DNA of 64,000 nucleotides from NCBI RefSeq assembly GCF_003997495.1, contig NZ_RZRU01000001.1, positions 62,001 through 126,000 on the forward strand, read 5' to 3'. Under the pieces are notes generated by a model, which was given only the letters and a program-made list of their open reading frames with translations, made no database searches and had not been told where the DNA came from. Made by a program: the position numbers and the translations under genes. The stretch comes from Mesorhizobium sp. M7A.F.Ca.US.008.03.1.1 (GTDB taxonomy: Bacteria; Pseudomonadota; Alphaproteobacteria; Rhizobiales; Rhizobiaceae). Of the stretch, positions 17,651 through 25,840 are shown one piece after another; positions within the stretch are counted from its first letter, which is position 1; each line of letters starts with the position of its first letter.

Positions 17651-18697
17651 ATGATCCCCAATCTCAACATCGTGCCCTTCATCAGCGTCGACCATATGAT
17701 GAAGCTGGTGCTGAAGATCGGCGTCGAGCGCTTCCTGGTCGAACTCGCTGGCTACATCGAGGATGATTTCCGCCGCTGGGAGCTGTTCGACAAGACGCCG
17801 CGCGTCGCCTCGCACAGTGCCGAGGGCGTCATCGAGCTGATGCCGACCAGCGACGGTGAGGTCTACGGCTTCAAATATGTCAACGGTCACCCCAAGAACA
17901 TGCGCGAGGGCCGCCAGACAGTGACCGCCTTTGGCATGCTCGCCGATGTCCACAATGGCTACCCCGTGCTGTTGTCGGAGATGACTATCCTGACCGCGCT
18001 GCGCACGGCGGCGATGTCGGCTCTGGCTGCCAAGCACCTTGCGCCGGCCGGCTCTAGCTGCATGGCGCTCATCGGCAACGGCGCCCAGGCCGAATTCCAG
18101 GCGCTGGCCTTCAAGGCGCTGCTCGGCATCGACAGGCTGAGGCTTTACGACATCGACCGCACGGCCACCGAAAAATGCATGCGCAATCTCGCCGGTCTTG
18201 GCTTCGACATGGTCGCCTGCGGCACCGCGCAGGAGGCGGTCGAAGGGGCTGACATCATCACCACCGTCACCGCCGACAAGCAGTATGCCACCATCCTCAC
18301 CGACAACATGGTCGGCGCTGGCGTGCACATCAACGCGGTCGGCGGCGACTGTCCGGGGAAAACCGAGCTGCACCGCGATATCCTGCTGCGCTCCGACATC
18401 TTCGTCGAATATCCGCCGCAGACCCGCATCGAGGGCGAGATCCAGCAGCTTGCACCGGATCATGAGGTGACCGAGCTGTGGCAAGTGATGTCAGGCGCCG
18501 TGCAAGGCCGGCGCGATCCCACCCAGATCACGCTGTTCGATTCGGTCGGCTTCGCCATCGAGGATTTTTCGGCGCTGCGCTATGTCAGGGATCAGCTGAA
18601 GTCGACCGGCCTCTACCAGGAACTCGACATGCTGGCCGACCCCGACGAGCCGCGCGACCTGTTCGGCATGCTGCTGCGGGCGGCTCAGCAGTGTTGA
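17651..18697 (+). CDS. Ornithine cyclodeaminase / mu-crystallin family protein
   Basis: A 348-residue NAD(P)-dependent enzyme of the OCD family. The Rossmann loop is IGNGAQAEFQ, in the position of GxGxQA. The segment FKYVNGHPKN and the acidic ITTVTADK and NAVGGDCPGKTEL motifs belong to the substrate/cofactor pocket of true OCD-like members. The ATG at 17651 follows AAGGACA; the ATG 21 nt earlier lacks a binding site. As last gene of the operon it could cyclise ornithine to proline or act as an imine reductase or amino acid dehydrogenase. It is a different paralogue from EutC at 29982. Confidence 0.9.
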   Translation: MIPNLNIVPFISVDHMMKLVLKIGVERFLVELAGYIEDDFRRWELFDKTPRVASHSAEGVIELMPTSDGEVYGFKYVNGHPKNMREGRQTVTAFGMLADVHNGYPVLLSEMTILTALRTAAMSALAAKHLAPAGSSCMALIGNGAQAEFQALAFKALLGIDRLRLYDIDRTATEKCMRNLAGLGFDMVACGTAQEAVEGADIITTVTADKQYATILTDNMVGAGVHINAVGGDCPGKTELHRDILLRSDIFVEYPPQTRIEGEIQQLAPDHEVTELWQVMSGAVQGRRDPTQITLFDSVGFAIEDFSALRYVRDQLKSTGLYQELDMLADPDEPRDLFGMLLRAAQQC

Positions 18698-18709
18698 GGC
18701 ATAGGTCGT

Positions 18710-19813
18710 TCAGATAGCCGAACCCCACATGGCATCCGGCACCACCACCAGCTTGCCGACGAAATCCTTGGCGATGAAATCCGCCTGCGCATGGTGGAAA
18801 TCGGAGAGCTTGTAGACGCCACCGACCAGCGGCCGGATCTTCTTCGCTTCGATGTATCCGACGATGCGGCGGAAATCGGCGCGTGTGCCCTGGCTCGAGC
18901 CATGCAGCTGCAACTGCTTCAGATACATGGTCCTGAGGTCGAGCTGCACGACCGGACCGGCGATCGCGCCGGCGGTGGCGTAGCGGCCTTCGGGCCTGAG
19001 GATACGCAATAGGTCGTTGAAGATGGCGCCGCCGACGAGGTCGGCGACCACGTCGATGGGCTGACCGCCGGTCGTCTCGTTCACGGCTTGCGGCAGGTCG
19101 GCAACGCCACGGGTGATGACAGCCTCGGCGCCGATGTCGCGCACCGCCTGCTCCTTGCCCTTGCCGACGACGGCATAGGGAATGGCGCCGCGCGCCCGCG
19201 CCAACTGCACGATGCCGGAACCGACACCGCCCGACGCGCCGGTAACCAGCACGCGCTCGCCGGCTTTGAGTGCGGCCCGTTCCAGCATCTGTTCGCCAGT
19301 GAGATAGGCGCAGCAGAAGGTGGCGAGCTCGACGTCGGTCAGGTCCGTATCGACGACATGAGCATTCTCGGCCGGCACGGCCTGATATTCGGCGTAACCG
19401 CCGTCGCGGCCGTGGCCCATATAGTCGATGTCGGCGAGCGAATCGTCGTCGCGATTGTAGATCGAGAAATCGACCATCACCCGTTCGCCGATACGGTCCG
19501 GCGACACACCTTCGCCGACGGCGGCGACGGTGCCGACGGTGTCGGTGCCCTGGATGCGCGGGAAAACAAGCGTGTTGCCCTGGCGGCGCCAGGTCGACAC
19601 GGCCGCGGCATCCTCCTCCGTGCCATAGGCACCTTGGCGCACCCAGACATCGGTGTTGTTCATGCCGCAAGCACTGACCTTGACCAGCACCTCGCCCGGA
19701 GCAGGCGCGGGCACTTTCACATCGCTGCGGTATACGAGCTTTTCCGGTCCGCCGTGCCCGGTGAGCAGCACGGCGGCCATGGTGGCAGGGAGAGTTCTGG
19801 TCATGGCATTCAT
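18710..19813 (-). CDS. MDR family zinc-type alcohol dehydrogenase-like / quinone reductase-like protein
   Basis: A 367-residue medium-chain oxidoreductase. KVSACGMNNTDVWVRQGAYG carries the N-terminal Cys-Gly region, FPRIQGTDTVGTV the conserved GxDxxGxV segment, and LVTGASGGVGSGIVQLA the NAD(P) loop. No four-cysteine structural zinc cluster is seen, so it is quinone-reductase-like. It starts 8 nt after the doeD stop and is the last gene of the asnC-doeC-doeD operon. That position suggests an accessory role in ectoine catabolism, perhaps aldehyde handling, but no such step is established. It converges on the OCD-like gene 12 bp away. Confidence 0.88.
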   Translation of the reverse strand: MNAMTRTLPATMAAVLLTGHGGPEKLVYRSDVKVPAPAPGEVLVKVSACGMNNTDVWVRQGAYGTEEDAAAVSTWRRQGNTLVFPRIQGTDTVGTVAAVGEGVSPDRIGERVMVDFSIYNRDDDSLADIDYMGHGRDGGYAEYQAVPAENAHVVDTDLTDVELATFCCAYLTGEQMLERAALKAGERVLVTGASGGVGSGIVQLARARGAIPYAVVGKGKEQAVRDIGAEAVITRGVADLPQAVNETTGGQPIDVVADLVGGAIFNDLLRILRPEGRYATAGAIAGPVVQLDLRTMYLKQLQLHGSSQGTRADFRRIVGYIEAKKIRPLVGGVYKLSDFHHAQADFIAKDFVGKLVVVPDAMWGSAI

Positions 19814-19821
19814 AGTCGATC

Positions 19822-21201
19822 TCAGAGATTGGCAAACACGCTCTTCACCGCATCGGCGGCCTTCGAAACGACGATGTCGGCTTCTTCGCGGGTCAGGCAG
19901 AGCGGTGGTGCGAAGCCGAGAATGTCGCCCTGCGGCATGGCGCGGCCGATGACGCCGCTTGCGGCAAGTGCTGTCGCCACTTGCGGCCCGATCTTGAGCG
20001 AAGCGTCGAAAAACACCCGATCGTCCTTGTCGGCAACGAATTCGACAGCCGCCAGCATGCCGTCGCCGCGCACGTCGCCGACATTCCTGTGGCCGCCGAC
20101 CGCCTTGGCCAGCTCGGCGCGGAAATAGGCGCCGGTCTCGCGGGCATTTGTCACCAGGTCCATCTCGTCGATCAGTTCGAGATTGGCGACGCCTGCGGCG
20201 ACGCAGATCGGATGCGCCGAATAGGTCCAGCCATGGCCGAGCGAACCGAGCTTGTCGGAACCGTCAACCAACACCTGCCACATCTTGTCGGCGACGATGA
20301 CGCCCGACAGCGGAGCATAGGCCGAGGTCAGGCCCTTGGCGATGGTGATCAGGTCCGGCTTGATGCCGTAATGGTCGGAGCCGAACATGGTGCCCAGACG
20401 GCCGAAGCCCGTCACCACTTCGTCGGCGACCAGCAGCACGTCGTACTTCCTAAGCACCGCCTGGATCTTCTCCCAGTAGCCAGCCGGCGGCGGCACGATG
20501 CCGCCGGTGCCGAGGATCGGCTCGCCGATGAAGGCGGCGACGGTTTCCGGACCCTCGGCCAGGATCATCTCCTCGAGCTTGTCGGCGCAATGCTGCGAAA
20601 ACTGCTCCTCGCTCATCGAGCGGTCGGCGCGGCGGAAGTAATAGGGCGCCTCGGTGTGCAGGATCGGCGCGCGCGGCAGGTCGAAGGCGTTGTGGAACAG
20701 GTCGAGCCCGGTCAGCGAACCGGTCATCACGCCCGAGCCGTGATAGCCGCGCCAGCGCGAGATGATCTTCTTCTTTTCCGGCCGTCCGAGCACATTGTTG
20801 TAGTACCAGATCAGCTTGATGTTGGTTTCGTTGGCATCCGAACCGGAGAGGCCGAAATAGACCCGCGACATGCCTTGCGGCGCACGGTCGATGATCATCT
20901 TGGCGAGCGTGATCGAGGCCTCGGTGCCGTGGCCGACATAGGCGTGGTAGTAGGCGAGGTTTTTCGCCTGGGCAGCGATAGCGTCGGCGATCTTCTGCCG
21001 GCCATAGCCGACATTGACGCAATAGAGGCCGGCGAAGGCATCGAGGCTCTTCCTGCCATTGTTGTCCCAGACGGTGACGCCTTCGCCGCCGGCCATGATG
21101 CGGGTCGGGCTTTCGCCCCGCGCATGCGTGCCCATATGGGTCGAGGGATGGAAGAAGTGGTCGCGATCCCAGGCGGCGAGTTCGTTGGACTGGTCGAGCA
21201 T
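19822..21201 (-). CDS. doeD: Diaminobutyrate aminotransferase of ectoine degradation (class III)
   Basis: A 459-residue PLP aminotransferase. Lys289 in ITIAKGLTSAYAP is the Schiff-base lysine, GLSGSDANETNIKL and RWRGYHGSGVMTG are cofactor-binding segments, and LLVADEVVTGFGRLG holds the pyridine-contact Asp. By itself it resembles omega-amino acid:pyruvate transaminases such as SpuC. Its place in an operon with the semialdehyde dehydrogenase and AsnC regulator, divergent from the ectoine genes, supports DoeD (Atf): conversion of L-2,4-diaminobutyrate to aspartate semialdehyde. AAGGAG lies 11 nt before the ATG. The general class is certain, the exact substrate is inferred. Confidence 0.85.
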   Translation of the reverse strand: MLDQSNELAAWDRDHFFHPSTHMGTHARGESPTRIMAGGEGVTVWDNNGRKSLDAFAGLYCVNVGYGRQKIADAIAAQAKNLAYYHAYVGHGTEASITLAKMIIDRAPQGMSRVYFGLSGSDANETNIKLIWYYNNVLGRPEKKKIISRWRGYHGSGVMTGSLTGLDLFHNAFDLPRAPILHTEAPYYFRRADRSMSEEQFSQHCADKLEEMILAEGPETVAAFIGEPILGTGGIVPPPAGYWEKIQAVLRKYDVLLVADEVVTGFGRLGTMFGSDHYGIKPDLITIAKGLTSAYAPLSGVIVADKMWQVLVDGSDKLGSLGHGWTYSAHPICVAAGVANLELIDEMDLVTNARETGAYFRAELAKAVGGHRNVGDVRGDGMLAAVEFVADKDDRVFFDASLKIGPQVATALAASGVIGRAMPQGDILGFAPPLCLTREEADIVVSKAADAVKSVFANL

Positions 21202-21233
21202 TCTTTTGACTCCTTGAAAGGTCCGGGTGGGGT

Positions 21234-22727
21234 CTAGGCCACATCCAGGCAGAGATACTTGATGTCAGTAAAGGCTTCGAGCCCGTGGCGCGAGCCTTCG
21301 CGCCCGATGCCCGATTGCTTGACGCCGCCGAACGGGATCGGCGCACCGGTGATCTTGACGCGGTTGATGGCGACCATGCCGTAGTCGAGCGCGCGGCCCA
21401 TGCGCTGCTGCCGGGCGCCGTTCTCGGTCACGACATAGGCGACGAGGCCATATTCGGTGGCATTGGCGCGGGCGATCACCTCGTCCTCGCTGTCGAATGG
21501 CGTTACGGCAGCCACCGGGCCAAAAGTCTCCTCGCGCATGATCAACGCTTCGTCGGTGACATCGGCCAGCAGTGTCGGCTGGTAGAACAGGGGGCCAGCC
21601 AGGTGCCGCTTGCCGCCGGTGAGGCAGCGCGCGCCATGGGTCAGCGCGTCTGCGACCTGTTCCTCGACCTTCTTGACGGCGCGCTCATGCATCAGCGGCC
21701 CGATGTCGATCTTCTCAGCCAGGCCATTGCCGGTCCGCAGCGTCTCGATGCGCTTGGCGAAGGCGGCGCAGAAGCGCTCGTAGATCGGACGCTGGACATA
21801 GATGCGGTTGGCGGCGAGGCAGTCCTGGCCCGACGTGGCGAATTTAGCGTCGATGGCGATATCAACCGCTTTGTCCAGATCGGCGTCGGCAAAGACGATC
21901 AGCGGCGCGTGGCCGCCAAGCTCCATCACCAGCCGCTTCATGGTCGGCGCACTTTGCGCGGCGATCAGCCGTCCAATTTCGGTCGAGCCGGTAAAACTCA
22001 TGGCGCGGACGCGCGGATCCTCGCACATCCGGCCGACGATGGTCGAAGCCTTGCCGGTGACAATGTTGAAGACGCCGGCGGGCAGGCCGGCGCGTTCGCT
22101 GAGTTCGGCCAGCGCCAGCGCCGACAGCGGCGTTTCCGAGGACGGATGCGCAACGATGGTGCAGCCGGCGGCAAGCGCTGCCGCAGCCTTGCGGGTCAGC
22201 ATCGCCGACGGAAAATTCCACGGCGTGACGACACCGACGACGCCGAGCGGCTCACGCCGCACCATCATCTCGGCGTTCGGCAGATGGCTGGTGACGCTCT
22301 CGGCATTCAGACGCTTGGCTTCCTCGGCATACCATTCGACGAAGGAAGCGGCATAATCGATCTCGCCCCGCGACTCCTGCAGCGGCTTGCCTTGTTCCAG
22401 CGTCATCAGCAGGGCCAGGTCTTGCTTCGCGGCAATGATCAGCTCGAACCATTTTCGAAGAATTTTCGAGCGCTCCTGCGGCAACAGCGCCCGCCACGCC
22501 GGGAAGGCACGCGCGGCGGCATCGATCGCCTTTGTCGTCTGCCGGCCATCGAGCGCGGAGACGAAAGCGACTGTGGTGCCGGTGGCCGGGTCGTTGACCT
22601 CGAAGCTTTCGGCAGCCTCGCTTGCGGTCCAGTGGCCGTCGACATAGGCGAGTTCACGCAGCAGCCGGCGGTCGGTCAGGCGGTCGAGCGCTTCATGGCG
22701 ATGCGAGCGGGCGAAATGCGCGGACAT
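21234..22727 (-). CDS. doeC: NAD-dependent semialdehyde dehydrogenase of ectoine degradation
   Basis: A 497-residue aldehyde dehydrogenase of the succinate-semialdehyde dehydrogenase branch. Catalytic Cys303 lies in TSGQDCLAANR and the general base Glu269 in LVMELGGHAP; VTPWNFPSAM and SFTGSTEIG form the NAD site. In ectoine catabolism the equivalent DoeC/Ssd oxidises aspartate semialdehyde to aspartate. The ATG at 22727 has GGAGG upstream; an in-frame TTG two codons earlier overlaps that site and is rejected. It lies 32 nt before doeD. GabD activity on succinate semialdehyde remains possible. Confidence 0.87.
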   Translation of the reverse strand: MSAHFARSHRHEALDRLTDRRLLRELAYVDGHWTASEAAESFEVNDPATGTTVAFVSALDGRQTTKAIDAAARAFPAWRALLPQERSKILRKWFELIIAAKQDLALLMTLEQGKPLQESRGEIDYAASFVEWYAEEAKRLNAESVTSHLPNAEMMVRREPLGVVGVVTPWNFPSAMLTRKAAAALAAGCTIVAHPSSETPLSALALAELSERAGLPAGVFNIVTGKASTIVGRMCEDPRVRAMSFTGSTEIGRLIAAQSAPTMKRLVMELGGHAPLIVFADADLDKAVDIAIDAKFATSGQDCLAANRIYVQRPIYERFCAAFAKRIETLRTGNGLAEKIDIGPLMHERAVKKVEEQVADALTHGARCLTGGKRHLAGPLFYQPTLLADVTDEALIMREETFGPVAAVTPFDSEDEVIARANATEYGLVAYVVTENGARQQRMGRALDYGMVAINRVKITGAPIPFGGVKQSGIGREGSRHGLEAFTDIKYLCLDVA

Positions 22728-22808
22728 GGTCAAGACCTCCCGGTTCGGACTGATGCGGGAAGACTATCCGTCCGATGCAGACAGAGAGGCTGTTTGGATG
22801 CCTTGAAG

Positions 22809-22825
22809 TAGAGAGACTCTCTCTA
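22809..22825. promoter_or_regulatory. Perfect inverted repeat between the asnC-type gene and doeC
   Basis: TAGAGAGA and TCTCTCTA flank a single central base, forming a 17-bp perfect palindrome within the 130-bp gap between the AsnC-type regulator and doeC. No T-tract follows on either strand, so a terminator is unlikely. It may be an operator controlling a secondary doeC promoter. Confidence 0.4.
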
Positions 22826-22857
22826 TTGTGGCGCCCCGACAGACGATCTCTCCGGCC

Positions 22858-23349
22858 TTAAGCCGACGCCGGCAGCAGGTCGGCTATGGGCAGCGCCACC
22901 TCGTCCTTCACCGTCTTGATGACAATGTAGGTGAAGTAGCGATCGATGCCGATCTCGCGTTCCAGCAGGCCATCGACCAGCCGCTGATAGGCGTCGATGT
23001 CGCGCGCCATTACCTTCAGCAGATAGTCGACGCCGCCGCCGACCGACCAGCAGGCGACGATCTCGGGAACATCGCGGATGACGCGCTCAAAGCGGTCGAA
23101 ATCGGCCTGGCGATGGTTTGCCAGCGTCACCTCCATCAGCACGGTGGCAACGGGTGCCACGACGCGCATGGCGATCCTGGCGTGATAGCCCGAGACGATC
23201 CCGGCCTTCTCCAGCTTGCGCAGCCGCATCCAGCACGGCGTCGGCGACAGGCCGACCTGCTCGGCCAGCGCCAGCTTGGTGATGCGTCCGTCGCGCTGGA
23301 TGGCGTCGAGGATTTTCAGGTCGATCGGGTCGAGTTTCGCTGATGTCAT
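22858..23349 (-). CDS. doeX: Lrp/AsnC-type transcriptional regulator of the ectoine locus
   Basis: A 163-residue AsnC/Lrp protein. The N-terminal helix-turn-helix is visible at about residues 1-60 (LDAIQRDGRITKLALAEQVG, LSPTPCWMRLRKLEKAGIV), followed by the RAM ligand domain with its VMEVTLANH and VGGGVDYLLKVMARDI strands. In characterised ectoine loci an asnC-type gene (doeX/asnC) accompanies enuR, and diaminobutyrate derivatives act as inducers. It is divergent from enuR by 81 bp and leads doeC, doeD and the MDR gene. The gene symbol rests on context. Confidence 0.87.
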   Translation of the reverse strand: MTSAKLDPIDLKILDAIQRDGRITKLALAEQVGLSPTPCWMRLRKLEKAGIVSGYHARIAMRVVAPVATVLMEVTLANHRQADFDRFERVIRDVPEIVACWSVGGGVDYLLKVMARDIDAYQRLVDGLLEREIGIDRYFTYIVIKTVKDEVALPIADLLPASA

Positions 23350-23395
23350 CAGGGCTCACTTTTCGTCCAGGTACCATGACGGCGCATTATTTCGA

Positions 23396-23425
23396 TTGTC
23401 AATTGCACTGATTTCGATCTCTAAT
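23396..23425 (+). promoter_or_regulatory. Candidate enuR promoter, predicted leaderless
   Basis: TTGTCA at 23396-23401 and TCTAAT at 23420-23425 are separated by 18 nt. The expected start of transcription would fall at or within a base or two of the enuR ATG at 23431, and no ribosome-binding site is visible before that ATG. The -35 region is inside ATTGTCAATTG, which resembles the repeats upstream of ehuA. Confidence 0.4.
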
Positions 23426-23430
23426 AAGTC

Positions 23431-24816
23431 ATGACATTGTGGCAACCAGATCCCGCGCTTATCCGGCGGCCGGCCTATCAGTCGCTGGCCGACCAGTTCG
23501 CGCGCGCCATCCATGATGGACGCCTTGCCAATGGCGCGCGGTTGCCGACCCATCGCAGGCTGGCCGACGACCTCAAGCTTTCGGTGCAGACGGTCAGCCG
23601 CGCCTATGAGGAACTGATCCGGCGCGGCCTGATTTCTGGCGAGATCGGCCGCGGCAGCTTCGTCCAGACGCAGCGTCGCGAGCCGGAGCCGCCCTATCTG
23701 CCGGAGCGCCTGGGCGAAGTCATCGATCTGTCGATCCTGAAGCCGGTCTGCGAGCCGATGCATCTGGAGCGGCTGAAGCAGGCACTGGGCTGGCTGGCTG
23801 AGAACCTGCCGTCGAGTTCAGCACTTTCGTTCCGGCCCAACATGGTGTTTCCCCGCCACCGCGCGGTGGCGGTCGAATGGTTGAGACTGTGCGGGCTCGA
23901 CACCTCCGCGCAGAACATCAGCCTGACCAACGGCGCCACCGCCGGCATGACGGTGGCGCTGATGAGCGTCGCGCCGCCGGGCTCGACGGTCGCCACGGAG
24001 GCGATCGGCCACCATACTCTGGTGCCGTTGGCACGCTATCTCGGCTTCAACCTGGAAGGCCTGCCGATCGACGACAACGGCCTGATTCCTGAAGCGCTGG
24101 ACGAGGCCTGCCGGCTTTCCGACATCCGCGCGGTCTTCGTGCAGCCCTCGGTCATCAACCCGACGGCGACGCTGATGGATGCGCGGCGGCGCGAAGAGAT
24201 CGCCGCGGTCGCGCGCAAGCACGATATCGCCATCATCGAGAACGATGTGCTGGGTCCGCTGGTCGAAGACCGGCCGCCGCCGGTTGCCGCGTTCGCGCCG
24301 GAGCGCACGCTCTACGTCACCTCCTTCACCAAGATCACCGTGCCCGGCCTGCGCATCGGCTATCTGGCCGCGCCCGACCGCTACGTCGCCGCCGTCGCCA
24401 ACCGGCATCTGGTTTCGAACTGGATGGCGACGCCGCTGGTGGCGGAAATCGCCACCAAATGGGTGACCGACGGCACGGCGATGGAGCTTGTCCACTGGCA
24501 GCGCGCGGCTTTGAGGCGCCGGCAGGATATTGCAGCGCAAGTGCTGGCGGGGGTCGACTATCGCGCCCGGCGCGACGGGCTGCATGTCTGGCTGCAACTG
24601 CCGGCCGACCGCGCCGAGGAAAGTTTTGTCGCCCAGGCTCGCCTGCAGGGCGTGGCGATTGCACCCGGCACATCCTTCCGTATTTCGGCTGCGCCGTGGC
24701 ATCCGGCGGTGCGCATCTCGCTGGGCTCGACCACCGAGGGGGAACTGCGCGCCGGCCTCGGCGTTGTCACCAAGCTGCTGCTTGGCGATCCGGAGCATCT
24801 GCTGCTCGCAATCTAG
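23431..24816 (+). CDS. enuR: MocR-type (GntR/aminotransferase) regulator of ectoine utilisation
   Basis: A 461-residue MocR/PdxR protein. The N-terminal winged helix covers about residues 12-80 (YQSLADQFARAIHDGRL, RLPTHRRLADDL, QTVSRAYEELIRRGLI). The rest is an aminotransferase-fold effector domain with PLP lysine Lys301 in SFTKITVPGLRIGYL, matching the position of the PLP lysine in the studied EnuR proteins. EnuR represses ectoine genes and is relieved when PLP forms an adduct with diaminobutyrate derivatives. It lies directly upstream of ehuA and divergent from the AsnC-type gene. No ribosome-binding site is visible. Confidence 0.9.
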   Translation: MTLWQPDPALIRRPAYQSLADQFARAIHDGRLANGARLPTHRRLADDLKLSVQTVSRAYEELIRRGLISGEIGRGSFVQTQRREPEPPYLPERLGEVIDLSILKPVCEPMHLERLKQALGWLAENLPSSSALSFRPNMVFPRHRAVAVEWLRLCGLDTSAQNISLTNGATAGMTVALMSVAPPGSTVATEAIGHHTLVPLARYLGFNLEGLPIDDNGLIPEALDEACRLSDIRAVFVQPSVINPTATLMDARRREEIAAVARKHDIAIIENDVLGPLVEDRPPPVAAFAPERTLYVTSFTKITVPGLRIGYLAAPDRYVAAVANRHLVSNWMATPLVAEIATKWVTDGTAMELVHWQRAALRRRQDIAAQVLAGVDYRARRDGLHVWLQLPADRAEESFVAQARLQGVAIAPGTSFRISAAPWHPAVRISLGSTTEGELRAGLGVVTKLLLGDPEHLLLAI

Positions 24817-24871
24817 CGAGTACGCCGCTCTTCGGCACCTGGTTGCTCAAGAATTGTGCGGAATGGGAAAT

Positions 24872-24905
24872 ATTGTCATGATATTATTTTCCCAATTGAC
24901 ATGAT
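24872..24905. promoter_or_regulatory. Direct repeats upstream of ehuA, candidate EnuR operator with promoter
   Basis: ATTGTCATGAT (24872-24882) and ATTGACATGAT (24895-24905) are 11-bp direct repeats with one mismatch, spaced 23 bp start to start, about two helical turns. MocR-type regulators generally bind direct repeats. TTGACA within the second copy (24897-24902) could be the -35 box of the ehuA promoter, with a weak -10 near 24921. Binding would therefore block RNA polymerase. Confidence 0.5.
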
Positions 24906-24960
24906 TTGGCGCGTTCCGCATCGTTAAGGGGCACAGGCTTCTCCAGCACGGGGAATTTAT

Positions 24961-25752
24961 TTGTCCGCATCAGCGCCCATCATCAAGATCGACGGCATCT
25001 CGAAGAGCTTCGGCAGCTTCAAGGTGCTGGACGGCCTGTCGATGCAGGTCATGCCCGGCGAGAAGCTGGCACTGATCGGCCCGTCGGGCTCGGGCAAGAC
25101 GACGATCCTGCGCATCCTGATGACCCTGGAGCGCATCGATGGCGGTCATATCCAGATCGACGGCGAGCAGCTCTACCACATGGAGCGCAATGGCCAGCTG
25201 CTGCCCGCCGACGAGCGGCATCTGACAAGGATGCGCCAGAAGATCGGCATGGTCTTCCAGCTGTTCAACCTGTTTCCGCACAAATGCGTCATGGACAATG
25301 TCACGCTGGCGCCGATGCTGACCAAGGGGACGCCGCGTGCCGCCGCCGAAAAGCGGGCGATGGAACTGCTCGAAATGGTCGGTATGGCCGACAAGGCAAA
25401 GAACATGCCGGCGCAGCTGTCCGGTGGGCAGAAGCAGCGCGTGGCGATCGCCCGGGCGCTGGCGCTGTCGCCAAAGATCATGCTGTTCGACGAAGTGACG
25501 TCGGCGCTCGATCCGGAGCTCGTCGAGGAGGTGATGAACGTCATGCGCAAGCTCGCCGCCGAGACCGACATGACCATGCTGCTGGTCACCCACGAGATGG
25601 GCTTTGCCCATGATTTCGCCGATCGGGTGCTGTTCTTCGACCGCGGCAGGATCGTCGAGGAAGGCAAACCGGACGAGATTTTCCGCAATCCCAAGCAGGA
25701 GCGCACGCAAGGTTTCCTGAAGAAGATCATCGCGGCCGGACATCGCGTCTGA
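24961..25752 (+). CDS. ehuA: Ectoine/hydroxyectoine ABC transporter ATP-binding protein
   Basis: A 263-residue cytoplasmic ATPase of the polar amino acid uptake family: Walker A GPSGSGKTT, signature QLSGGQKQRVAIARALALS, Walker B IMLFDEVTSALDPE and H-loop LLVTHEMGF. The start is a TTG at 24961 with GGGGAA upstream; the next in-frame ATG would remove the first strand of the domain. The EhuA assignment rests on its position before ehuB-ehuC-ehuD and the eut/doe genes and after enuR. It energises uptake of the compatible solutes. Confidence 0.92.
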   Translation: MSASAPIIKIDGISKSFGSFKVLDGLSMQVMPGEKLALIGPSGSGKTTILRILMTLERIDGGHIQIDGEQLYHMERNGQLLPADERHLTRMRQKIGMVFQLFNLFPHKCVMDNVTLAPMLTKGTPRAAAEKRAMELLEMVGMADKAKNMPAQLSGGQKQRVAIARALALSPKIMLFDEVTSALDPELVEEVMNVMRKLAAETDMTMLLVTHEMGFAHDFADRVLFFDRGRIVEEGKPDEIFRNPKQERTQGFLKKIIAAGHRV

Positions 25753-25840
25753 CCGCAATGCCCCAGGGCGACGAAGTCGTCCCGAGGTGGCGAGGGCCGC
25801 CCCGTAACAAAGCAAGACAAGAAACAAGGAGTTGGGAACA

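Noticed and set aside
21285..22811. 508-residue open frame on the plus strand
   Set aside because: Antisense to doeC, which carries intact aldehyde dehydrogenase catalytic residues.
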